From CALARM01 sp964431735 (GTDB taxonomy: Bacteria; Vulcanimicrobiota; SpSt-956; JAKJGF01), in NCBI GenBank assembly GCA_964431735.1, contig CAYSLJ010000094.1, positions 1-29,547 of the forward strand: a stretch of DNA of 29,547 nucleotides. The letters run 5' to 3'. Under the pieces are notes generated by a model that saw only the letters and a list, made by a program, of their open reading frames with translations, was not told the origin of the DNA and searched no databases. The translations under genes and the position numbers were made by a program. Every line of letters begins with the position of its first letter. Within the stretch, counting starts at the first letter, position 1. Shown here piece by piece: positions 1 to 8,915 of this stretch.

Positions 1-173
1 AAAAAGGGATGGAAAAAGGGATGGAAAAAGGGATGGAAAAAGGGATGGAAAAAGGCAAAATTGAACTGGCAAGAGAACTGTATAAAGACGGATATCCAAT
101 AGAAAAACTTGCAGCAAAATTCAACGTATCTGTAGAGAAAATGAAAGAACTGTTAACCTGCAGTGACACATAA
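1..173 (+). CDS. C-terminal end of an Rpn-family PD-(D/E)XK nuclease (partial at window edge)
   Basis: The reading frame is open from base 3 and stops with TAA at 171-173. It begins with four copies of a Lys-Gly-Met-Glu unit encoded by 12-bp direct repeats, then about 38 residues ending KMKELLTCSDT. Charged (KGMEKG)n or (EGKLEGKL)n tracts followed by a short helical tail are typical of the C-terminus of Rpn (recombination-promoting nuclease / putative transposase) proteins, and the same architecture occurs at 19606-20148. The tail segment DGYPIEKLAAKFNVS resembles a helix-turn-helix-like end. The catalytic N-terminus lies outside the window, so activity cannot be judged. The 12-bp repeats would be prone to slippage. 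Confidence 0.75.
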   Translation, partial: KGMEKGMEKGMEKGMEKGKIELARELYKDGYPIEKLAAKFNVSVEKMKELLTCSDT

Positions 174-215
174 CAATAATATGTATCAGTAATAGAAGTT
201 CTGGAAAAATGATTA

Positions 216-557
216 ATGAAACTGCCGAAAATAATATCCCTTAAATTAGTTACATGCCTTTGCACTTTTCTGATTTTTATCACAATAATCTTTACAATCA
301 CCGCTATTTTTAATAATCTCTGGTGGGGATTTGAATATGCTGCCAGCTTCAGGCATCAGTGCCTTTTCCTTCAGTTAATCTTAATCTGTCTTATACCGCC
401 CCTGAAAATAAAAAAGCAGTTCCTTTATGTACTCCTACCTTTTACCCTGATCAATCTGGTTCCTTTTCTCTCATTCTATATACCGGCAGATAAATCAGGA
501 GAGGGGAAAACCATTAAAATCCTGTCGGCAAATGTGCATTCTATAATAATGTTTTAA
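216..557 (+). pseudogene. Truncated 5' copy of the EEP-family membrane protein gene
   Basis: This open frame encodes 113 residues: hydrophobic N-terminal segments, then the start of an endonuclease/exonuclease/phosphatase (EEP) domain that breaks off after SANVH. It is a partial paralogue of the complete gene at 1608-2558. Bases 315-539 match 1698-1922 with only two mismatches, whereas the first 100 bases differ considerably although they encode a similar hydrophobic N-terminus. A recent gene-conversion tract within an older duplication would explain this. The EEP catalytic residues after the first Asn are missing, so no phosphodiesterase or nuclease activity is expected. A short membrane peptide could still be made. 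Confidence 0.8.
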
Positions 558-644
558 CCAGCTTTTATTTTACACTACCCGGGAGAATTTTTTCATTGAT
601 TATTATGACTTTTTCTGTTAAACTCTTATTAAGGGGTGATTGAA

Positions 645-1589
645 TTGGCAAAAGAAGATCCTGTAGATCAGGGGATGAAAATACTTGCCAGGAAGCACCC
701 GGCAAGTTTCCTTGACTTAATCTTCAGGTATAACTGTGATTACAGCCTGAATGTAATAGAAGATCCTGTATTAAATATACCGGAAAAAAGAGGAGATTCT
801 ATTTATATTCTGCAAAAAGGACTGGAGAAATTAGCTCTGCATATCGATTTCCAGCTCGTTCCCGGAGAGAAGTTTCTCCAGAGAGTATTTCTTTACAATG
901 CTCTTTTTACAGAGAAGCTGGGAATACCTGTCTGTTCAGTAGTAATTTATCCGGAAAAAGGAAATTATGATACTTTTCCTGATGAATACAGAGTAGAAGT
1001 AAGAGAGGATTTGCGGAATAGTTTTAGCTTTAAGGCAATAAAACTATGGGATTACAGGGAGGAGATAGAGAGCGGGAAATTAATAGCTCTTGCACCATTA
1101 CTGGTTCTTCTGGAGAAAAATCCTACAAAAAAAACTCTGGAGAAAGAGAAAGAACTGATAAATAAAATAGCTGATGAGAAGGAACAGTCAGATTTATTCT
1201 CAGTGGCTATTACTATAGCATCAAGAAGGTTTAGCAGAGAATTTTTATATGAATTTTTCAAGGAGGAGATTAAGATGTTAAAAGAATGGGATATAGTTCA
1301 GGAATGGATTAAGGAAGGTGAGCTTGAAGGTGAGCTTAAAGGAAAACTTGAAGGAAAACTTGAAGGAAAACTTGAAGGAAAACTTGAATTAATAAGCAAA
1401 TTTTTGAAGACCAGATTTAGTTTAGAATCTTTAAAATTACAAAAGAAATTAAAGAGTATTACTAATATGGATGTTTTAGATGAAATTACCGGCAGGCTAT
1501 TTACATCAGAGTCAATAGAAGAAGCAAAAGCTGTTATTGAAGAAGCTATTAAAATTCAGGCAAAAATAGAAAGGGAAGATCAGGATTAG
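645..1589 (+). CDS. Rpn-family PD-(D/E)XK nuclease / putative transposase
   Basis: The product, about 314 residues, has the layout of Rpn-type proteins: a PD-(D/E)XK core at its N-terminus, a helical middle, and a charged tandem tract (EGELKGKLEGKLEGKLEGKL type, about residues 225-250) before a helical C-terminus. The core shows RGDSIYIL followed by LHIDFQLV; the second motif is usually HIEFQ, so the acidic residue here is Asp. Family members are linked to RecA-independent recombination. GTG at 636 is also in frame, but TTG at 645 sits six bases after AAGGGGTG (631-638) and is the better start. The gene lies between two partly identical EEP copies. The repeat tract is encoded by nearly identical 15-bp units. 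Confidence 0.8.
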   Translation: MAKEDPVDQGMKILARKHPASFLDLIFRYNCDYSLNVIEDPVLNIPEKRGDSIYILQKGLEKLALHIDFQLVPGEKFLQRVFLYNALFTEKLGIPVCSVVIYPEKGNYDTFPDEYRVEVREDLRNSFSFKAIKLWDYREEIESGKLIALAPLLVLLEKNPTKKTLEKEKELINKIADEKEQSDLFSVAITIASRRFSREFLYEFFKEEIKMLKEWDIVQEWIKEGELEGELKGKLEGKLEGKLEGKLELISKFLKTRFSLESLKLQKKLKSITNMDVLDEITGRLFTSESIEEAKAVIEEAIKIQAKIEREDQD

Positions 1590-1607
1590 GAAATATAAGA
1601 GCCTGTA

Positions 1608-2558
1608 ATGAAAATAGTATTTCTCAAATTAATTACCTCTCTTATTATCCTGCTGACTTTTACTACTATCATTCTTACAATTACAGCCGTATTCAACAAT
1701 CTCTGGTGGGGATTTGAATATGCTGCCAGCTTCAGGCATCAGTGCATGTTCCTTCAGTTAATCTTAATCTGTCTTATACCGCCCCTGAAAATAAAAAAGC
1801 AGTTCCTTTATGTACTCCTACCTTTTACCCTGATCAATCTGGTTCCTTTTCTCTCATTCTATATACCGGCAGATAAATCAGGAGAGGGGAAAACCATTAA
1901 AATCCTGTCGGCAAATGTGCATACAACAAATGATAAATATAACCTCCTTGCTTCACTCATAAAAGATACAGACCCTTCTGTTATAGCCCTTTCGGAAACA
2001 GATGATAAATGGTTAGATAGTCTGAGATTTCTGGATAAAGATTATTATTCCGTAAAACATCCGGGAAAATATCTGAACGGAATGGCTCTTTACAGTAAAT
2101 ATCCCTTTAAATCAAAAGAAATAAAGTATTATTCCTATTATAAAACATTATCTGTTCCTATGATTTTTGCAGTTATAAACGCAGAAGGAAAGGATTTAAA
2201 CATTATAAATATTCATCCTGTAGCACCGAAGGATAGAAACTGCATTATTGCAAGAAACAGACATCTCCTTGCGGCTGCAGAGATGATAAGGAATGAAAAA
2301 GTAAAGAATATCATAGTCGCCGGCGATATGAATATTACGCCCTGGTCACGGACATTTTCAGAGTTTTTAAGAATATCGGGGATGAAAGATTCTTCTAAAG
2401 GGTTCGGATTTCAGTGCACATGGCCTGCCGGCAATCTTTTGTTATTAACAGGTATAGATCATATTTTTACAGGTAAAAACCTTACAGTGATTGAAAGATA
2501 TACAGGAGCCTATATTGGTTCTGATCATTATCCTGTAATAGCGGAGATTAGAATTTAA
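1608..2558 (+). CDS. Membrane-anchored endonuclease/exonuclease/phosphatase (EEP) family protein
   Basis: This 316-residue protein has two or three N-terminal membrane segments (about residues 5-30, 46-60 and 65-85) followed by a complete EEP fold. Visible landmarks are SANVH (Asn103), ALSETD (Glu130), INIHPVAP, VAGDMNITPW and the terminal GSDHYPVIAEIRI, matching the metal-binding and catalytic motifs of DNase I/phosphodiesterase-like enzymes. The membrane anchor plus EEP layout is common for extracytoplasmic phosphodiesterases of unknown substrate. The start ATG at 1608 lies 19 bases after the Rpn stop with no strong Shine-Dalgarno sequence. Bases 1698-1922 are shared almost identically with the truncated copy at 216-557. 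A heptamer array begins eight bases after the stop. Confidence 0.85.
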   Translation: MKIVFLKLITSLIILLTFTTIILTITAVFNNLWWGFEYAASFRHQCMFLQLILICLIPPLKIKKQFLYVLLPFTLINLVPFLSFYIPADKSGEGKTIKILSANVHTTNDKYNLLASLIKDTDPSVIALSETDDKWLDSLRFLDKDYYSVKHPGKYLNGMALYSKYPFKSKEIKYYSYYKTLSVPMIFAVINAEGKDLNIINIHPVAPKDRNCIIARNRHLLAAAEMIRNEKVKNIIVAGDMNITPWSRTFSEFLRISGMKDSSKGFGFQCTWPAGNLLLLTGIDHIFTGKNLTVIERYTGAYIGSDHYPVIAEIRI

Positions 2559-2565
2559 CGGGGTC

Positions 2566-2633
2566 GTGATGCGTGATGCGTGATGCGTGACGGGAGAAAA
2601 ACTTTTATTACATGCTTATGCTCAGGTCAGTAA
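2566..2633 (+). repeat. Heptamer array plus right end of a TIR element (half copy)
   Basis: Four 7-bp units (three GTGATGC and one GTGACGG) occupy 2566-2593 in the sense direction just after the EEP stop. They are followed by GGGAG and, at about 2609-2633, the segment ATGCTTATGCTCAGGTCAGT ending in AA. The same order (array, purine-rich spacer, this end) occurs at 25693-25760 and, inverted, at 21056-21146. The left inverted end found in those two copies is absent here, so this is a half element. Confidence 0.75.
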
Positions 2634-2789
2634 TTTAAAAGTAAAAATATCTCCGCAAACAGGCCTGCCGGAGAAGATATGGGTTATGGATTAATAAATT
2701 ACCTGTAGACTTTTATATAGAATTATATTATAGTATAAAAATTATATATCTTCTTATTGATTTACGTAATATATAACCGTTAAGGAATT

Positions 2790-4366
2790 ATGAAAATATT
2801 ATTTGTTCACAATTACTACCAGCAGTCGGGCGGAGAGGACACGGTATTCAGAGCAGAAAGAGATATGCTCAGGGAATATGGTCATACCGTCATAGAATAT
2901 ACGGATCATAATGATCGTATAAAAACAATGTCTCCCCTGGCAGTAGCAAGAGACACCATATGGTCAGGTTACTCATATAGCAGAATATTAAAAATCTTAA
3001 AAGAAGAAAAACCTGATATTGCACATTTTCACAATACCTTTCCTCTTATCTCTCCTTCAGCCTATTATGCCTGTAAAAAAATGAAGGTTCCTGTTGTTCA
3101 AACTCTTCATAATTACAGGCTTTTATGTCCGGGGGCTCTTTTTTATAGAGATGGACATATATGCGAAGAATGTATCGGAAATAAGGTGCCGGTTTATAAG
3201 ACAATAGAAGATTATAAGAATTTTACTAAAAAAAGCAGGAAAACTCTGTTATTTCCATATCCTGCAGTTCTTCATTCCTGCTACCATAAATCAAAATTCC
3301 ATTCTGCTATGGTAGCAATGTATCTTTTTATACACCGTATATCAGGGACATGGCAGAATAAAGTGGATGCCTATATTGCCCTTACGGAGTTTTCTAAAAA
3401 AAAATTTATTGAAGGAGGAATGCCGGAGGAGAAGATATTTGTGAAGCCGAATTTTGTTCATCCCGATCCGGGTATGAGAGAAGGAAGCGGCGATTATGCT
3501 CTTTTTGTTGGACGGCTTTCGCCGGAGAAGGGGATCATGACTCTTCTTAAGGCATGGGAGGAATTGAAGGATATTCCCCTTAAGATTGCCGGAGACGGAC
3601 CGTTAATGGAGGATGTAAGAAATTTTGTGAGGGTTAAGGGAATAAATAATATAGAAATCTTGGGGAGTAAAAGTAAAGATGAAATTATTAATTTAATGAA
3701 AGGGGCAATATGTGTTGTAGTTCCATCTGTATGTTATGAAAATTTTCCTATGGCTGCCATAGAAGCTTGTGTATGTGGAATTTTTGTTATAGCTTCTAAT
3801 CTAGCGTGAGTTTACCGAATTTTGCGTTTTTTTTGATATTGATCTCTTGAAAAACTGTGATATAATAAGGAAAAGCTAATTTTTCAGAAGCCAATTTTTG
3901 TATAGTATAACCATATACATTATGAAAGTCAGTATTTACAAGGTAATTGCAAATGCTGTATAGTATAACTATGTGTAAAACCAAAATCAACTTAATTGAA
4001 ACAACCAATATTTCTGTCATAAAAAAAACTCTTTCTAACTCATATCCTATAATGAAAAGATCACGGTTATACTATACATTTTTTTCTTCGCTTTTCCTTA
4101 TGAATAAACGAAAAGATTAATGTCAAGAATGAATTTTCAGTAAACTCACGCTAGGTGGAACGGGAGAAATTATTGAAAATAAAATTACAGGCTTACATTT
4201 TACTTCTAGTAATAATAATGACCTAATAGCAAAGATATATTGGACATGTAAACATAAACAAGACATAGAAAAAGCAAGAGAAAAAGGAATGAGGGAGTGG
4301 AAAGAAAAATATACAGTAAAAAAAAATTATGTGCATTTAATAAATATTTATAAACCATATGTTTAA
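2790..4366 (+). pseudogene. Glycosyltransferase (GT4/GT-B) gene interrupted by a MITE-like insertion
   Basis: The 5' part (2790-3803) encodes a GT-B glycosyltransferase: N-terminal FVHNYYQQSGGEDTVF, the FHNTFPLISP acceptor-domain segment, VGRLSPEKG at about residues 234-242, and the nucleotide-sugar site ENFPMAAIEACVCG. The frame ends just inside an insertion (3805-4150). Removing that element and one copy of its CTAG target restores Ser-Asn-Leu-Gly-Gly-Thr-Gly-Glu and a continuous frame to TAA at 4364-4366, giving 408 residues, a normal length for the family. The rejoined C-terminus (GEIIENKITGLHF onward) is a typical GT4 end. The start ATG follows TTAAGGAATT. The gene probably added a sugar to a lipid-linked glycan, and is now likely inactive. 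The truncated product would lack only the last C-terminal helices. Confidence 0.88.
3805..4150. mobile_element. 346-bp MITE-like element with terminal inverted repeats and CTAG target duplication
   Basis: The element starts CGTGAGTTTAC and ends GTAAACTCACG, an 11-bp perfect inverted repeat. CTAG at 3801-3804 and 4151-4154 is the duplicated target. It carries no credible transposase gene, so it would be non-autonomous. A 13-bp motif, TGTATAGTATAAC, occurs twice directly (3899-3911, 3957-3969) and once inverted (4066-4078). CTAG fits the YTAR targets known for IS5-group elements, but the ends do not match the other IS5-like ends in the window (7124, 29501). The parent element is therefore unknown. 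Confidence 0.85.
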
Positions 4367-4475
4367 TTGCTATTGGCCCCGCCCTATAACCCTATTAATT
4401 GGGAGCTATAATAAAAACGTACATGCTGTCAACAAATGAAAATTATATGTTGAATTAGCATTCTTTAACCTCGAC

Positions 4476-5765
4476 CTAATCTTGCAAAATTTCAGGAAAT
4501 TTTTTGTAAATATATATAGCAGCAAGGCCTATACCGAATATAGTCCAAAACCATATCCCCCCTTGAGGCCCTTCAATATATACATCAAATGAAGAATTTA
4601 TTATAGCGGAAGTCCAGTAACATAATAGAAAAAGAAATATTTTTGACCACTTTAGATACCCTTTATGCTTACTTTGAAAATATTGTTTTAATATATTCCA
4701 ACCCCAATTTAACTGTAATAATATCCAAAGAAAAAAACCAGGTACTCCTGAACGAGCAAGAATCGTTAGATGGCTACTATGAGGAGTTCGAAGTGATTTA
4801 GTAGAACCCTGAAATCCATCATCTACTGCAAGATTAATACCAAATCCCTTACCAGTCCAAAAATAAGGGCCATAAAATGTATAATCTACAATTTTTTTCC
4901 ACCACATAAGCCTCCATCTTTTTGTTCCTTCATTTTCATCATTTATTTCATCATTTATCAAGGTGCTTGTTATCCTAGTAATTTTATTATTAATAGCAAG
5001 TTTAATATTTGAATTGTAAGCAGACCATATAAATAGGATAATTACTAATATAATAGTAGTTATTATTATAATTTTCCAAATTTTATTTTTAAAAAAATTA
5101 AGTACAACAATTATTGCGAAAACTATTAAGAACCCACTGGTTCCTCCTCGATTATGCGTAACGCAAATAAATAAGTCTAACCAACAAAGAACTAACCATA
5201 TAGTATTTATTTTCATTACACCAATCATAATAAAACATAATAAACCACTTAAATGAACTCCAATATCACCACCTTTAAGGTTCAAAATCTTTACTGGAGC
5301 ATTAGGTAAATAAGGCAATGCACTAGAATAATATATTTGTATAATCCAAAGTAACGGAATGCAAATTAGCAAATATGGTATAACTTTCCTATATCTATCT
5401 AAAAGATATTGAAAACAAATTGGTTTCATAATTAAAATACTAGCTATTATAAAAGAAAAAAAGCTGTAGCCCCATATTACACCATCGCGTAAAGCGTCTA
5501 TCCCATATTTAGGTATTCCAGTTAATGTACACATAAATTCCCATAAAATAAATATCAAAAGAAAAATACTAGGGGGCAAGGTTAAAATCTGACGAAGAGT
5601 TCTTTTCCTATATAAAATAGTTAATAGTAAACCGAAAATTAAAAAAATATCTCCTATATATAATGGATACAAACCTATATAAGCCCAACTTTTACCTAAC
5701 AATATATAACCTAATAATAACCAACTGTAATATATTAAATACATATCTTGCTTTTTATCATTCAT
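4476..5765 (-). CDS. O-antigen polymerase/ligase-like membrane protein (Wzy/WaaL superfamily)
   Basis: The 429-residue protein is almost entirely hydrophobic, with about ten to twelve predicted membrane segments. A larger polar loop towards the C-terminus contains WTGKGFGINLA and HSSHLTILARSGVPG, the usual signature of the Wzy_C/O-antigen ligase domain. Such proteins polymerise lipid-linked repeat units in the periplasm or ligate glycan to a lipid core. It is the last gene of a minus-strand polysaccharide block that also encodes a Wzx-type flippase, so a Wzy polymerase role is the more likely one. No clear Shine-Dalgarno sequence precedes the ATG at 5765, as for several genes of this AT-rich block. 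Ligase versus polymerase cannot be settled from sequence. Confidence 0.85.
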   Translation of the reverse strand: MNDKKQDMYLIYYSWLLLGYILLGKSWAYIGLYPLYIGDIFLIFGLLLTILYRKRTLRQILTLPPSIFLLIFILWEFMCTLTGIPKYGIDALRDGVIWGYSFFSFIIASILIMKPICFQYLLDRYRKVIPYLLICIPLLWIIQIYYSSALPYLPNAPVKILNLKGGDIGVHLSGLLCFIMIGVMKINTIWLVLCWLDLFICVTHNRGGTSGFLIVFAIIVVLNFFKNKIWKIIIITTIILVIILFIWSAYNSNIKLAINNKITRITSTLINDEINDENEGTKRWRLMWWKKIVDYTFYGPYFWTGKGFGINLAVDDGFQGSTKSLRTPHSSHLTILARSGVPGFFLWILLQLNWGWNILKQYFQSKHKGYLKWSKIFLFLLCYWTSAIINSSFDVYIEGPQGGIWFWTIFGIGLAAIYIYKKFPEILQD

Positions 5766-5819
5766 ATTATTTTTACTTATATCAAAAATATATTTATTTC
5801 AAAATAATAAATATTCAAA

Positions 5820-7025
5820 TTAAGATATTTTCAATAAAGTGCGAAAAAAAGTTTTAGGACTATAATAATCAATACATATTGAACGTTTATTATAAGCTTT
5901 ATTACTGAGTTCTAAATATTGTTTCTTTGCTTCAAGAATTGCCTGTAAAAGATCTTCTACATTACCATCTTGAAATGTAATACCTGCTCCAAAATTTTCC
6001 AATTGTTCACTCATCCATGTGTTATCAGTTACTATTACCGGCTTTCCTAAAGCAAATGCTTCTATAAGTATACCTGATGTACGAGCATAATAAAATTGTT
6101 GCTTATAAGGCAATAAAATTATATCTGCTGTATTTAATAACTGATAATAATCTTTAATCTTTAAAGGTTGTGTAATAATCGTAACGTTAGGATAATAAAT
6201 TAATTCTTTTATAAAGGATTCACTATCAACATCAGAATGACATTTATGGGCTTGTATGATAAAACTTATGTTTTCTAAATATCCTTGTTCTCCTAATCGT
6301 TTAATAGCTTTACATAAAAGGTTAAAACCTTTTTCATCATTACGCCTTATTCCTCCTAAAGCTACAAATGTCAATTTTTTATTCTGTCCTTGGATATTAC
6401 ATTTGATGCTATCCAATAAATTGTATGTCATCGGTAAGGGAAATACTTCAACCGGCAAATGTGTCAATACTGAATATTCTATAGCTAACCTTTTGTTATC
6501 TGTCACTATACGAACTTTTTTTCTAAAAGATAATAATTCTAAAATTTTAAAAAATATTTTTCCTATCAATATAGGACGCGGGGATTTTATCATAAACATC
6601 AGTACAACAGTTATTTCACTATTTAAAGGTAATGATTTAATCCAGCAACTCCAAGCTAATAAATGTTTATGAGTTATTACTGCAGGCATTAATACTGTAG
6701 TATTTGTACATAATTTATTTTTTAATGCTTTTTTTAAATCAAAATAAAATTCTATATTATGTCTTAACGAATTTAATAATAGATTTAAAACTTTAATATT
6801 TTTTGTATATGGATAAAAATCTTTGTCATTATCATACCGAAAAACAGGAGATACTGGCATATAATTACTGGCACATTCTGAAAATAGTGTGTTGCCAATT
6901 ATATAAAAATTGATATGTTCTTTTACTGCATATTTATATAATGAATTATTATAATTAAAGTTATGATGTATATTAGATGATATTAAACCATTATCTATGA
7001 GAATAACTGTATTATCATTATTCAT
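5820..7025 (-). CDS. Glycosyltransferase, GT-B fold (GT4-like)
   Basis: This 401-residue protein has the two-domain layout of GT4/GT1-type enzymes. The C-terminal half is clearest: FVALGGIRRNDEKGFNLL opens the donor-binding domain, then INTADIILLPY-like sequence, the donor-contact segment ARTSGILIEAFALGKPVIVT with its Glu, and FGAGITFQDGNVEDLL. The N-terminal half is divergent, as usual for acceptor domains. It probably adds one sugar to the growing lipid-linked repeat unit on the cytoplasmic face. It lies 54 bases upstream of the polymerase-like gene in the same direction. Donor and acceptor cannot be predicted. Confidence 0.82.
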   Translation of the reverse strand: MNNDNTVILIDNGLISSNIHHNFNYNNSLYKYAVKEHINFYIIGNTLFSECASNYMPVSPVFRYDNDKDFYPYTKNIKVLNLLLNSLRHNIEFYFDLKKALKNKLCTNTTVLMPAVITHKHLLAWSCWIKSLPLNSEITVVLMFMIKSPRPILIGKIFFKILELLSFRKKVRIVTDNKRLAIEYSVLTHLPVEVFPLPMTYNLLDSIKCNIQGQNKKLTFVALGGIRRNDEKGFNLLCKAIKRLGEQGYLENISFIIQAHKCHSDVDSESFIKELIYYPNVTIITQPLKIKDYYQLLNTADIILLPYKQQFYYARTSGILIEAFALGKPVIVTDNTWMSEQLENFGAGITFQDGNVEDLLQAILEAKKQYLELSNKAYNKRSICIDYYSPKTFFRTLLKIS

Positions 7026-7123
7026 AAATCAAATCAATTACGAAATATTATCGTAATTATAAACATCCTTTACTAAAATTACTAAACAAATTTTACTATA
7101 ATATAATTTTTACTCCATATTAA

Positions 7124-7290
7124 GAGCCTATTCGAAAAGTCCTGTTAACTTAAACTAAATCCAAGCACAAGCAATATGCAAATTGCCCATATAATTTCCC
7201 ACCTTCTTTTCCCATCTTATAAGTAATCTTCTAAAACGATTTATCCAAGAATGAATTCTTTATACAACCCATCATCTCGCATGATAATTT
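7124..7290 (-). pseudogene. Relic of an IS5-type transposase with one IS end
   Basis: Reading the minus strand, about 45 codons give R-stop-W-V-V-stop-R followed by IHSWINRFRRLLIRWEKKV and GNYMGNLHIACAWI, ending in TAG at 7155-7157. This matches the C-terminus of IS5-like DDE transposases (normally RRWVVERTHSWINRFRRLL). Two codons (Arg and Glu) have become stops. Beyond the stop, 7124-7140 reads GAGCCTATTCGAAAAGT, nearly identical to the IS end at 29501-29517. The rest of 7026-7434 is non-coding, and weak similarity may continue to about 7400. No complete transposase is left. Confidence 0.8.
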
Positions 7291-7434
7291 ATTATTTTTG
7301 CTCCTCCTTTATATCTACTCCTCTTGCCTTTATATGTAATGTATAACCAAATTCAGATAGTACCCCCTATATGAGCTTTCGTCAAGAGCTGTGTAATTTT
7401 TTTCAAGTGTCATAAAAGGATAAGCTCTAAATAC

Positions 7435-8604
7435 TCATTTTAAAATATTTATTTGTTTAAATATATATTCAATTTTTTCAGAAAACCTTTTTAGATTAAA
7501 ATTACTTCTGGAATAATCGAATACTTTTTTATGATACGTTTTCAATGTATCTTCATCTATTTTAGAATAAGATATGACCATTTCCTTTATGTATTCCACT
7601 TTATAATCTAATAAATAGTAGCCAAATTCAAATATGTCTATACCTGTTTCTCTTGTTATTATAGGTATTAATCCATGATTCATACAGGTTAATACCGCTG
7701 TTGACATACCTTCTGAACAGGATGGTAATATAACAAAACCAGAGGTATTCATTAAATTTATAAATTGGTCGGAATTCACATTAATATATCCAAGATTTAT
7801 TATATTTTTCTTATTTATAGAGAATAATCTTTCTTCTCTAGCGTCAAGACCACATATAAATAAATTACATTCAGGAGTAGTATTAAATACATCAATTAAT
7901 ATATCTAAACCTTTATGTACTGCTCCAAGGGAACCAAACCAGACAAAATTTTTTCGTGTTTTATTATAATTTCTTTCTGTATAGATATAATCTTTATTTA
8001 TATGTCCTGTAGGATATATAGTAAATAATCGTCCTGCTAATTCTGGGAACACTTTTTCTGTATAATTATTACCCATTAGAATTCCGTAATCAGCAATATC
8101 AATATATTTCTTTTTATAATGATTATAAGAACGTGTAATACTCACTTTTCTCTTATGGCGTTCATAAAAATATTCAATCCTTTGTTTTTCCTGTTTATAC
8201 GAAAAATCAGGATGTAACTCCGTTAAATATATTATTTTTTTCGCCTGAGGATTTTTTATTGCAGCTTTATAATAAGGCTCCCCAAATCCGAATATAATAT
8301 CGTATTGTTTATCTAAGTTGATTGATAAATTTCGACAATCAATCAAATCGATAGCAAAATCATGATTTATAAAAATTTTTATAAGTTGCATACATTCATA
8401 TAAGTTAGTATGAATATACCATGTACGTATATCTTTCTCTAAAGGTGTTGTAATATATGAAATGAGTATTTTTTTCTGCTTTAGATTATTCAAGTTCAAA
8501 TTAATATTTTGATAAAAATTAGACGTGAATTGTTTCTTTTTTAACCACTTAAATAAAATTTCCGGTAAATATTTTTTTAAAAGTCTTTTTATTTTATATA
8601 TCAT
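7435..8604 (-). CDS. Glycosyltransferase, GT-B fold (glycosyl transferases group 1)
   Basis: The 389-residue product starts with a basic amphipathic stretch (MIYKIKRLLKKYLPEILFKW) likely to hold it at the membrane. Its donor-binding half is recognisable from NFVWFGSLGAVHKGLDILID (about residue 220), the SGFVILPSCSEGMSTAVLTC segment with its Glu, and a terminal helix. CNLFICGLDA corresponds to the usual beta strand before the donor site. It belongs to the minus-strand polysaccharide block and probably adds a sugar or a decorated residue to the repeat unit. It is separated from the next glycosyltransferase gene by a decayed IS, so it may be transcribed independently. Specificity is unknown. Confidence 0.8.
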   Translation of the reverse strand: MIYKIKRLLKKYLPEILFKWLKKKQFTSNFYQNINLNLNNLKQKKILISYITTPLEKDIRTWYIHTNLYECMQLIKIFINHDFAIDLIDCRNLSINLDKQYDIIFGFGEPYYKAAIKNPQAKKIIYLTELHPDFSYKQEKQRIEYFYERHKRKVSITRSYNHYKKKYIDIADYGILMGNNYTEKVFPELAGRLFTIYPTGHINKDYIYTERNYNKTRKNFVWFGSLGAVHKGLDILIDVFNTTPECNLFICGLDAREERLFSINKKNIINLGYINVNSDQFINLMNTSGFVILPSCSEGMSTAVLTCMNHGLIPIITRETGIDIFEFGYYLLDYKVEYIKEMVISYSKIDEDTLKTYHKKVFDYSRSNFNLKRFSEKIEYIFKQINILK

Positions 8605-8915
8605 ATAGTAAAACCCTAAAATAAGTGTATTTAATCTGAATTACGAAATCAATATTTTAAATAAATACAAAACAAGAACCATTTCTTAACTCATTCCAAT
8701 ATTTTTACAATCTTTTATTTCAGTAATATATTTCACTGTTTTATCATTTTTAATTATATATTTAATTTATTTAAAGTCTTATTCGATATATATAATTACT
8801 ATATTTTTATTTGCCCATTCTAGCAGAAATTTAACAAATATTTAGAAAACAAACAACTAACTTATTTTTATTTTTCTAGCCTTTTCTTAGAATATTCCAT
8901 TCAAAAATATAAAGA
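8605..8915. other. AT-rich intergenic stretch, nothing recognised
   Basis: These 311 bases between the flippase and glycosyltransferase genes are very AT-rich, have no open frame of interest and no heptamer array. I see no convincing inverted repeat or promoter beyond the scattered TATAAT-like words expected at this composition. Confidence 0.6.

Noticed and set aside
3796..4020. 74-codon minus-strand frame inside the MITE
   Set aside because: It resembles no transposase, has no ribosome site and crosses the element's end.
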